Below, one piece after another: positions 14,004 through 20,731 of a stretch of DNA of 20,731 nucleotides. Made by a program: the position numbers and the translations under genes. The notes beneath the pieces were generated by a model that did not search any database, was not told the origin of the DNA, and saw only the letters and a list, made by a program, of their open reading frames with translations. Source of the stretch: an uncultured Peptococcaceae bacterium (lineage in GTDB: Bacteria; Bacillota; Peptococcia; Peptococcales; Peptococcaceae); assembly GCA_902492275.1 (NCBI GenBank), contig CABUKW010000044.1, positions 1 through 20,731 of the forward strand, read 5' to 3'. Position 1 is the stretch's first letter, and the number at the start of each line of letters is the position of its first letter.

Positions 14004-15515
14004 TTCAAAATCCGCTCCTTTCATTTGTTTGCCGCCGCGGTCATGATACTGCACCTTGGCCACAACTGCACAAGCCGTTGAAAGCACAACTTCCCTGTTC
14101 CACCAATTTTTATAGCACTGAGGCGACGACGCTTTTACATACAGTGCATGTACGATGTCACGGGGAATGGGCAGTGCTTCTGTCATGCAGGCAATGAGCC
14201 GCTCCGCCTGCTGCTTTAAAACTTTATCGTCTGCCTCTACAAAATTGCCCTGCTCTGTGCCAAAGGCATGCTTCACAATCTGTTGAATCGATGGCGTACG
14301 AATTTCACTTTTTCCTGTTTTACCATTCTTATAATACCAGCTGCAGCTTTGCTGCCAGTATTGCATCCGTTCCAGAAAATCAGATGCTGCCAGCTCCTGA
14401 TAATAGGTAACAGATAATCGTCCGGTGGTCGCCGCATCTAAACCGATGATAGCAACATCCTCCTGCTCCGCATCTTGCGTTAAATATTCTGCATAGCCTT
14501 GAAAAGCCTTTTGCAACTTTTGACGAAATTCGGGAAATGTCTGCGGTTCGTCCTGTTCTTCCTCCGCTTTTCCAAAACCCAACGATAACTGATCGTTAAA
14601 AGCCTCCACTTTTTTGCCCGACGGCATCCAGGCGATATACGTGCGTTTTTCTTTATTGCCAATAAAAACTCCCTGATTACGGCTCAACCAGGCTAAGGCT
14701 GCATGGGCCTTCTGCGATGCCTCATAGCTGACTGTACAAGCCTCCGCAGCATTTGCAAAACGACCTTTAAAGGTGAAATTGGTTGTATCATTTGCCGATA
14801 TCAATTTGGCTCCATAGCTGGAAGCAACTGTCCCTTTCGGATGATTGCTGGTTATAACAGCCCGTTTCCCTGTTAAATAACAGATATCGCTTTCCCCTGA
14901 CTGCACTGCACTATAATAGTCCCCGTAAATATGCAGCAGTGTTTCATCCTCCCAAGTTGCCGTCGTCCAATCAGGATGCTCCGCATCCAAAACGCGAAAG
15001 CGTACTAACACTTTCTCATATTCAGCGCCTTGCATTTTTTTCTTATCCAACTTGCCCTCCGTTGTTAGAGCAATTCGCCCGCAGTTGATTAAATCCCGCA
15101 TCACTAGACCTTTACTGATATACTGATAAACCGCTCGCACCTTAGGATGGGAAAATTCCGATTCTGCCCATTGCTGCAAACCTTCGCAGTACGCCTCAAA
15201 TTTTTTGCTGCAATCCTTTTCACTATAGCTACTGAAATCTCCGGCAATATAACTCAGCGTATCGTTCAGCGGATGGGGCGCAATGCCGCTGGACCGTCCG
15301 CCAGATGCCTCTGTTACCGGAATCATGGTGCTGCAATCTGCTTTGTCCACCTCTTGCGCACCTTTGAAAGTTCCATCCTGGTCAATGGTAATTTCCAACT
15401 GTGCTTTCAACGTCATATGGGCCACAGGTAATAACGGTTCCATCCCTTCTCGAATCTTTCCTGCCAATGCACTGTTGCGTTCATAAGTTTCCAACGCTCT
15501 TACCATCCATGACAT
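13584..15515 (-). CDS. cas8c: Cascade large subunit Cas8c (Csd1)
   Basis: A 643-residue type I-C large subunit, expected to recognise the PAM and help unwind target DNA before recruiting Cas3. Family features are the N-terminal MVRALETYERNSALAG, the GKLDKKKMQGAEYEKVLVRF region, the Csd1 stretch CYLTGKRAVITSNHPKGTVA with its following SSYGAKLISANDTTNFTFKG, and WYYKNGKTGKSEIRTPSIQQ. The start lies directly after the cas5 stop, with GAGGAGGTG six bases upstream. The 3' part carries an internal start expected to give Cas11 (see 13584-14003). Length and motifs look complete. Confidence 0.95.
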   Translation of the reverse strand: MSWMVRALETYERNSALAGKIREGMEPLLPVAHMTLKAQLEITIDQDGTFKGAQEVDKADCSTMIPVTEASGGRSSGIAPHPLNDTLSYIAGDFSSYSEKDCSKKFEAYCEGLQQWAESEFSHPKVRAVYQYISKGLVMRDLINCGRIALTTEGKLDKKKMQGAEYEKVLVRFRVLDAEHPDWTTATWEDETLLHIYGDYYSAVQSGESDICYLTGKRAVITSNHPKGTVASSYGAKLISANDTTNFTFKGRFANAAEACTVSYEASQKAHAALAWLSRNQGVFIGNKEKRTYIAWMPSGKKVEAFNDQLSLGFGKAEEEQDEPQTFPEFRQKLQKAFQGYAEYLTQDAEQEDVAIIGLDAATTGRLSVTYYQELAASDFLERMQYWQQSCSWYYKNGKTGKSEIRTPSIQQIVKHAFGTEQGNFVEADDKVLKQQAERLIACMTEALPIPRDIVHALYVKASSPQCYKNWWNREVVLSTACAVVAKVQYHDRGGKQMKGADFEMELEAYLKGDRSYLFGKLLATLERVEEEALYRKGEGRETNAIRLQAAFVSHPMTTWKVIEDALRPYYEQLSSYKKNKYKEEMADITDALLGLYAHDGEQLQAELNRVLTETYLLGYYQQRRKLRQYEDKKSQIVESDCE

Positions 15516-16262
15516 CTACTGCACCTCCTCAAACTCCGCTAAGCCGCTGAAATTATTTGCGTCTTTACCGAACTGTTTTATCTCCATATCCCGTATAATC
15601 CGAATATCATTGCCGCGGAAGGTTTCCGGCGCCGGATAACGAATGATGCCATGCTCCATAACAGCACAATTCCAAAAACGAATAGACAATTTTCCTTGCG
15701 TTTCCGGCGAATAAGCTTCATCTGCATAGGTGATGCCATGATACATCCGCCCAAAGGAAAGCTGGGCAATGTCATCATAAGCGCCTGCTCCTTCCCCAAA
15801 CACACAGGGTTCTACATAACCCTGCGCTTCGCGGACACCTAAAAAAATGTCGCGCCGTCCGCCTTTTTTAATCATACGTTTCGCAATATTATGATGCTTG
15901 TACTCATCACGGTCCTGCTCCAATTCAGGATGATTTAAATTCCAGATAAAATGGGCTCTTACCTGATACCGGCAGTCTTTCAAATACGTATAATAGGATA
16001 ATTCATTAGAAAAGGCATCGTTATATTTCATAGGCCGTATACCCTTCGACTCTGTCTGGATTCGATTCATTACCCGCACCTCATCAATGATCCAAGTCAA
16101 GGTTGGTTTGTAATATACCGAATGTAAAATTCCTTTGACTGCCTCATAAGTTGGAATCATATAGGTAAATTTCTCACCGCCTACGCGGGTAATCGGATCG
16201 CTAAATAATGCATAGTCACCAGAAACTTCAAACTCAACAGTATTACGCGGTAACTTGTCCAA
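15516..16262 (-). CDS. cas5c: crRNA-processing protein Cas5 (Cas5c/Cas5d, type I-C)
   Basis: A 248-residue RAMP protein. Type I-C lacks Cas6, and Cas5 cuts the precursor CRISPR RNA at the repeat hairpin and stays on the 5' handle. From memory of the Bacillus halodurans enzyme (Tyr46, Lys116, His117), the equivalents are Tyr50 (in HSVYYKP) and Lys122-His123 (in DEYKHHN); all three are present. Other family stretches are FEVSGDYALFSDPITRVGGE and GGRRDIFLGVREAQGYVEP. I choose a TTG start at 16262, with AAGGGG eight bases upstream. A GTG three codons earlier (16271) abuts the same site and is less likely. It directly precedes cas8c. Confidence 0.94.
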   Translation of the reverse strand: MDKLPRNTVEFEVSGDYALFSDPITRVGGEKFTYMIPTYEAVKGILHSVYYKPTLTWIIDEVRVMNRIQTESKGIRPMKYNDAFSNELSYYTYLKDCRYQVRAHFIWNLNHPELEQDRDEYKHHNIAKRMIKKGGRRDIFLGVREAQGYVEPCVFGEGAGAYDDIAQLSFGRMYHGITYADEAYSPETQGKLSIRFWNCAVMEHGIIRYPAPETFRGNDIRIIRDMEIKQFGKDANNFSGLAEFEEVQ

Positions 16263-16281
16263 GTGGTTCACCCCTTTTTCA

Positions 16282-18669
16282 TTAAAATATCAAAGACTCC
16301 ATTTCTCCATCATACACAAGGCCAACGCCTCCATCGTTGCCATCATAACAGCTTTCATCTAACATATACACCGCACCGTCGCCAAATCTGCAGCTCATCA
16401 CCTGATTGCCTAATTTCTTGAGCTGATGGGCAAATAGGCTGATGGTGTAAGGCGCTGCCTGGCGCAATAAATACTGCTGTCGCCGCCAATCGAACCTGGT
16501 CTGTTCACTCCAGAAATCTCCGATTAGTTTTTCTCCCGCTGTACCGTACGGAACAATCACATCTATGGTTTGTTGGTCAAAGACCATAAATTTAGCGCCT
16601 ACACTTTGAAAAGGCTGCGTCAGAAATGTTTTGGTTTTAGGATTGACATCTTGATTCAACAAACCATACAGTGTCTTACGCACACCATGGAAGCTTTCTA
16701 CATAATCCAAGGTATCCTTTTTCTCCAACGGTTTCAGCAAACACCTGTAATACATGGTAATGCTTTTTTCTGAAGCCAAATTATGATCACACTGCTCGGG
16801 ATGTACTGCGAAGGCATGTAGTAAGTTTTGGGTTGCTTCCTGCCGTTCTCTAATTTCTTTCAAAGGACCGACAGGTTCATTTTGTACGTTGAGGATATAA
16901 ACCGGACAAATAGCTCCATAATCAAAGCTGCGATTACACCGCCCCGCACTTTGTACAATGTTATCCATACCGGCAAGCAGACGAATCACCCGCTCAAAGG
17001 AGAAATCTACGCCAGCCTCTACCAATTGGGTGGAAATGCAAAGCAATTTTTCTTTTTGTCCAGTCCGTTGATTTTGCCGTAAAATCTCCTGAATTCGATT
17101 CACCGTCGCAATGCGATGGGCCATGCACATAGAAGTGGATAAATGATACACCCGATACCCTCGTTCCTGTGCCCGCTCATAAATCTCCAACGCAGTTTTT
17201 TTGGTATTGCAGATTACCAGTACAGAAGACGCCTCCTGCAGCAGTTCGTCCGCAAAATCAGCAATCTCCTGCACGGTACAGCCATAGGCAGTTGTTCGAT
17301 CTACAATGTGTGTTCTGGTAAAAGCCTGCGCCAAAATGGGATTGTCTGGTACGATTTCATAATCCGGCGCCAGCTGCAGCTTATTTTTTAATTGGGCAAA
17401 GCATGGCTGCGTAGCAGAGCTGAGTACAATGGTACAGCTGCAATGTTCTGCCAAAAAATTCAGCGCCTTTATAAACATCGTCGTCAGCTTCCACGGCAAT
17501 GACTGCACCTCATCGATCACAATCACACTGTTGCAGAAGGCTTGCAGCCGGCGAATGGCCGTTGTGCTATCGGCAAATAAAATATTTAAAAACTGTACCA
17601 GTGTGGAAATCATAATGGGCGCGTTCCAGCTTTCCACAATACACTCGGTTTGACTGCATACTTCTTCCTGCTGTGTCATCTGCACTGCATTGGAATGATG
17701 TTCCGCAACAGCCTCCTGGTCTTGCAAATAGCTCCGAATAACTTGACTGTTCTGTTCCAAAACACTCAGCAGCGGAATTATAAAGATAATTCGGTCTTTC
17801 TGATACTTGGCGGCGTGGGCCAGACTATACCGCAGAGCAGAGATTGTCTTTCCGCTGCCTGTCGCGACGTTCAGCTGGTAAATACCGCCCGGCGCTTCCG
17901 CCTTCTGCCTGCAGGCATCCGAAATATAAGCTCTCGCCTGCTGCACAGCCCCCTCTTGCGGGAATTGGGCAATTTTTTCCTCACAGAACGCTAAATTACG
18001 CTGCCAAAAGACCCGGCTGCCAACCTGCTTTTCATATGTTTGCCGCTGCATAAATTCCGCCGTATCCCGCCGGTCTGCATCGATCAACGCAGATAACAGC
18101 AATCGCACCAGTAAGCCCCGCTCAAAGGCACCCTGCACCATAGCTCCTGCAGCACGCACTTCCGCTACAGCTTCTCTAAAAATATGCGCAAGCTCTTCCG
18201 GAGCAGCTACCTGCGCAAAATAATTCTGCAAAGCTTCCTCATAACAGATTTCTTGCCGGTCTTTCTTGAGCCGGTACGCAAAATCTCCTTTGCCAATACC
18301 ATCCATACCCTCACAATCAAACAAACCATGATGGGCGCCTGCCGCATAAGCTAGCAGCTCGGCCGTAAGCCGTTGGAACCCATCGCCCTTGTCATGATAG
18401 GTTTCCCAGATATAAATGACGCCTGCGAAGGTGTGGTTAACCGAACCGCGTTTCACAGCTTCTCCATCATGGGCACGGCATAAATAATCGTTAAAGCTAT
18501 CGGTAGCTTTTCCTAAATCATGGATCAGCCCCGTTATGGCTCCCAGATGATATAGCTGCACCTTTCGCATCGTTTCCGCTGTATAAGCTGCAACAGCTTC
18601 ACAGTGCTGTTTGAGCGATTGCACCTCGCCAGCGTCATTGATATGGGCAAGATAAATTTTTTGCTGCAT
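16282..18669 (-). CDS. cas3: CRISPR nuclease-helicase Cas3 (type I-C)
   Basis: A 795-residue protein recruited by Cascade to nick and unwind target DNA. The N-terminal HD nuclease domain shows His50-Asp51 (GLIHDLGK), the NHT motif near 79 and His113-His114 (AGAHHG). The superfamily 2 helicase follows, with Walker A NVATGSGKT (about 267-275), DEVQ at about 386-389 in place of DEAH, SSATQP (about 417-422) and a C-terminal helicase half with QLVEAGVDF and AGRCNR. The ATG at 18669 has AAGAAGGG seven bases upstream. It is the first gene of the cas unit, about 24 bases after the predicted transcription start. HD and helicase are fused, as usual for I-C, and no break is seen. Confidence 0.96.
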   Translation of the reverse strand: MQQKIYLAHINDAGEVQSLKQHCEAVAAYTAETMRKVQLYHLGAITGLIHDLGKATDSFNDYLCRAHDGEAVKRGSVNHTFAGVIYIWETYHDKGDGFQRLTAELLAYAAGAHHGLFDCEGMDGIGKGDFAYRLKKDRQEICYEEALQNYFAQVAAPEELAHIFREAVAEVRAAGAMVQGAFERGLLVRLLLSALIDADRRDTAEFMQRQTYEKQVGSRVFWQRNLAFCEEKIAQFPQEGAVQQARAYISDACRQKAEAPGGIYQLNVATGSGKTISALRYSLAHAAKYQKDRIIFIIPLLSVLEQNSQVIRSYLQDQEAVAEHHSNAVQMTQQEEVCSQTECIVESWNAPIMISTLVQFLNILFADSTTAIRRLQAFCNSVIVIDEVQSLPWKLTTMFIKALNFLAEHCSCTIVLSSATQPCFAQLKNKLQLAPDYEIVPDNPILAQAFTRTHIVDRTTAYGCTVQEIADFADELLQEASSVLVICNTKKTALEIYERAQERGYRVYHLSTSMCMAHRIATVNRIQEILRQNQRTGQKEKLLCISTQLVEAGVDFSFERVIRLLAGMDNIVQSAGRCNRSFDYGAICPVYILNVQNEPVGPLKEIRERQEATQNLLHAFAVHPEQCDHNLASEKSITMYYRCLLKPLEKKDTLDYVESFHGVRKTLYGLLNQDVNPKTKTFLTQPFQSVGAKFMVFDQQTIDVIVPYGTAGEKLIGDFWSEQTRFDWRRQQYLLRQAAPYTISLFAHQLKKLGNQVMSCRFGDGAVYMLDESCYDGNDGGVGLVYDGEMESLIF

Positions 18670-18683
18670 GGTTTCACCCTTCT

Positions 18684-18728
18684 TAGTTATTTATAAACTA
18701 GCATACAGGAACAATCATAATTTGTCAA
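18684..18728 (-). promoter_or_regulatory. Promoter of the cas operon
   Basis: On the minus strand a perfect -35 TTGACA (18728-18723), a 17-base spacer and a -10 TATGCT (18705-18700). TAGTT/AACTA half-sites (18684-18688/18696-18700) overlap the -10 and expected start and may be an operator. No other good promoter is visible inside the cas block, so cas3 to cas2 is probably one transcript. Confidence 0.78.
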
Positions 18729-18797
18729 ACAAAGTTTAAAAACCATCTCGTTAGGAGTTTTGGTTAGCTTGGAAAAAATGATAACATTTTATTTTGC

Positions 18798-18826
18798 TTG
18801 CACAAAACTATGTTGCATGGTATACT
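18798..18826 (+). promoter_or_regulatory. Promoter of the 18944 gene, divergent from cas
   Basis: -35 TTGCAC (18798-18803), a 17-base spacer, -10 TATACT (18821-18826) preceded by TGG (extended -10). The 5' leader is about 110 bases. It diverges from the cas promoter, with about 70 bases between the two -35 boxes. Confidence 0.75.
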
Positions 18827-18835
18827 GAAATAAAC

Positions 18836-18849
18836 TTTGCAATTGCAAA
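18836..18849. promoter_or_regulatory. 14-bp perfect palindrome at the start of transcription
   Basis: TTTGCAATTGCAAA is a perfect 14-bp palindrome located about 10 bases past the -10 of the plus-strand promoter, where a bound repressor would block initiation. No regulator gene is adjacent, so the protein is unknown. Confidence 0.5.
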
Positions 18850-18943
18850 ACAAAAGTAAAATTTTCAGTGTAGACTGTCGATAGGGTCCGTCGCCTGCAC
18901 CATCTGGCTTCAAAACGTCTTCCTGATAGTTCGGAGGGAACTC

Positions 18944-20092
18944 ATGGGTAAAAAATTACTTTATCTTTCTATGATTATCATTTTCATTTTTGCCTTCACC
19001 TCTTATACCTGGCACACGCGCTATCTATTCGATTTGCCAGATATGGATTTATCTCTCGATTTTGCCTTGGTAGACGGTAATCTTGTTTTCTGTGCGAAGG
19101 ATGGCATCTACCGCGTTGATGTTTCCAATCCAGAGAACCGTCAATGTCTTGTTCCTTATCCCCAAAGCTATGTGGAAAGTGTGCCGGCAGCCGGTGAACC
19201 ATTTATTTATATGGAAAATGACCATGGCAATGTCACTGTAAGCTACTCCATCTTTCATTATCTAGCGCCGACTACTATGCTTTTAAACCGCGCCATCACA
19301 GCGGACCAGCCAACACTGCAGGCTATTGTCGGCGATGGAGTAGGCTGTTACCGTGAATTTGAGCATTACACCGTTTTTGCAAACTGGCCGCAGTACACCG
19401 CTGCCGCAAGCGCTGTCTGGGTCACAGATAAAACCGGCAACCAACAACGCCTGTTCTGCCAACCGCCTTATCGTTTCGCCTATCAAGCCTCTGGAAAGAA
19501 TTCCCGTCTGTTTCAATACGACGACCAGCTATATTGCTTTGTCAGCCGGGAAAAGGAGCCTTTGCAGGCCAATCTGTATCAATTAGATTGCATAACAGGG
19601 AACTTTCAGCCGCTAATTGATACTACTGTTAACGATTTTGCAGTGACAGACAATCATTTGTATTATATTGCCCATGGCAGATTGTACCACTACAATCTGG
19701 ACACACAGCAGTGTTCGGAAGCAGCTGCCTGTCAAGCTCTGCACTGTACAGGAACTGTAGATACGTTTCTCAATCATGCTTCCTGTAATCATTCTGTTTC
19801 CTTGATTGCCTTAGAAAACCATGTTTTTTACGTCAATCCCAAACAACAGCTTTGCTTGCTGAACCAATCTCAGCCCCTGTACAGGGACACCCTCTGCTTT
19901 CTACAGCAGCAAGACCAATTTATCATCGCCGTTTTGCAAAACAGACAGGGGCAATACCGTACCGTTGTACTCAACCAAGATGGCAGTGAAATCGCCGCGT
20001 TGCCGATGCTAGCCAAGGTGACAGTTGACCAGCATTGCCTGATTTATACAGACGGTATCCATTTATACCGGCAATTCCGTCAAACGAAATAA
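18944..20092 (+). CDS. Secreted or membrane-anchored protein of unknown function
   Basis: A 382-residue protein I do not recognise. An N-terminal hydrophobic segment (about residues 4-20, after MGKK) would act as a signal anchor or uncleaved signal; there is no lipobox. The rest is soluble, with recurring short beta-strand units of the kind LVDGNLVFCAKDGIYRVDV, NDFAVTDNHLYYIAHGRLYH and VTVDQHCLIYTDGIHLYR. These resemble blades of a beta-propeller as in DUF5050-like surface proteins; that is inference. Many cysteines are scattered through it. The ATG has GGAGG six bases upstream, placed in the loop of an AGTTC/GAACT hairpin. It is followed 38 bases later by a stalk-domain gene with no terminator between, so the two probably form one unit. 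Confidence 0.8.
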   Translation: MGKKLLYLSMIIIFIFAFTSYTWHTRYLFDLPDMDLSLDFALVDGNLVFCAKDGIYRVDVSNPENRQCLVPYPQSYVESVPAAGEPFIYMENDHGNVTVSYSIFHYLAPTTMLLNRAITADQPTLQAIVGDGVGCYREFEHYTVFANWPQYTAAASAVWVTDKTGNQQRLFCQPPYRFAYQASGKNSRLFQYDDQLYCFVSREKEPLQANLYQLDCITGNFQPLIDTTVNDFAVTDNHLYYIAHGRLYHYNLDTQQCSEAAACQALHCTGTVDTFLNHASCNHSVSLIALENHVFYVNPKQQLCLLNQSQPLYRDTLCFLQQQDQFIIAVLQNRQGQYRTVVLNQDGSEIAALPMLAKVTVDQHCLIYTDGIHLYRQFRQTK

Positions 20093-20130
20093 CTATCACG
20101 CAAAATCAAACTTCACAAGGAGGCTTTCTT

Positions 20131-20731
20131 ATGCGCAAAAAACTACTGGCTACCGCCCTATTATCTGCGTTTCTGCTGACACTATCGCCCGTACCGCAGG
20201 CTTTGGCTGCCGATACGGTACAGGTCACGCTGCCGTCTTTCAGCGTAACGCTGAACGGACAGTGTACCGGTAATGAATACAGTAAATATCCTCTCATTGT
20301 TTACAGGGATATCACCTATTTTCCTATGACATATTACGATTGCCGTCTGCTGGGCTTAAAGACTGACTGGACTGCCGGCACCGGCTTGGTTATCGAAAAA
20401 AACGAGGACTATTTCTATGAATATCTGCGGGAAGTAAACAACAGCAAGAACGCCAGAAAGCAAACTGCTAGAATTGCCGACGGAAAAATCACCGTCAACG
20501 GCAAGGTCATCGACAACAGCAAAGAGGAATATCCGCTGCTGGTGTTCCGCGATGTGACCTACTTTCCGCTGACCTGGCGCTTCGCTGTGAGTGAGTTCGG
20601 CTGGGACTATCACTTTGACCAGGAAAATGGATTGGTAATTCACAATGATAAGGTAAAGCTGGAGAACCCGGTGGACGAAGGGTGGGAGAAACAACCGCGC
20701 GGCGCTGTAGTGGGGGTGGGCAGAGGATACT
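20131..20731 (+). CDS. Signal-peptide protein with two stalk-type repeats, partial
   Basis: The gene starts at an ATG with AAGGAGG seven bases upstream and stays open to the window edge (200 codons seen), so its end is missing. A cleavable signal peptide is likely (MRKKLLATALLSAFLLTLSP, cleavage near ALA-AD at about 26). Two copies of a stalk (copper amine oxidase N-terminal-like) unit follow: YPLIVYRDITYFPMT at 53-67 and YPLLVFRDVTYFPLT at 134-148. Each is preceded by a LNG/VNG strand and followed by a GLVI strand. This domain is a surface or cell-wall-associated module in Bacillota and by itself implies no oxidase. A glycine/valine-rich stretch begins at the edge. The exact role is unknown. 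Confidence 0.85.
   Translation, partial: MRKKLLATALLSAFLLTLSPVPQALAADTVQVTLPSFSVTLNGQCTGNEYSKYPLIVYRDITYFPMTYYDCRLLGLKTDWTAGTGLVIEKNEDYFYEYLREVNNSKNARKQTARIADGKITVNGKVIDNSKEEYPLLVFRDVTYFPLTWRFAVSEFGWDYHFDQENGLVIHNDKVKLENPVDEGWEKQPRGAVVGVGRGY

Noticed and set aside
17492..17515. Cas3 DEVQ instead of DEAH as a broken helicase motif
   Set aside because: As I recall, DE-x-Q variants are normal in type I-C Cas3; the other motifs are intact.
18850..18943. Riboswitch in the 110-base leader of the unknown gene
   Set aside because: I could not match it to any aptamer class; only the short ribosome-site hairpin is clear.
18670..18943. CreTA-like toxin/crRNA-mimic module near cas
   Set aside because: No degenerate repeat copy or short toxin frame was found in this gap or between the cas genes, which are almost all contiguous.

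Overview
The window looks like chromosomal DNA of a low- to mid-GC member of the Bacillota (Firmicutes). The grounds are strong AGGAGG-type ribosome sites, several TTG starts, a lipoprotein PstS, a PhoP-like direct-repeat box and a stalk-domain secreted protein. A clostridial or Negativicutes relative is plausible, but genus cannot be read from the sequence. The left half (phosphate genes, transporter) looks more GC-rich than the cas block.

Layout. 1-598: non-coding repeat block, copy A of a modular hairpin element. 599-6123 (minus strand): pstC-pstA-pstB-phoU-phoP-phoR, a phosphate uptake and phosphate-sensing unit with tightly packed or overlapping genes. 6151-6862: a 20-22 bp tandem repeat, copy B of the hairpin element and small dispersed repeats, lying between pstC and pstS. 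7068-7988: pstS, with a good Pho box upstream and a stem-loop after its stop. 8237-9700: a sodium-coupled (NSS family) transporter with its own promoter and a clear terminator. 10022-10454: a CRISPR array of 7 repeats and 6 spacers, two of them identical. 10660-18669: a complete type I-C set in the order cas3-cas5-cas8c-(cas11)-cas7-cas4-cas1-cas2, reading toward the leader and array. 18944-end (plus strand): a secreted or anchored protein of unknown function, then a signal-peptide protein with two stalk-type repeats that runs off the window.

How it works together. PstS binds phosphate outside the membrane, PstC/PstA form the channel and PstB powers it. PhoU links transporter state to the PhoR kinase, and PhoP probably acts on the box upstream of pstS. 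In the cas block, Cas1/Cas2/Cas4 acquire spacers, Cas5 cuts the precursor crRNA, Cas5-Cas7-Cas8c-Cas11 form Cascade and Cas3 degrades the target.

I do not see a clearly new defence system. The least explained features are: (1) the two copies of a modular element whose linkers are identical but whose hairpin arms differ in sequence while still pairing; (2) the phased A-tract tandem repeat just before pstC; (3) a PstS whose two lobes are in swapped order; and (4) inverted repeats flanking both ends of the CRISPR array.
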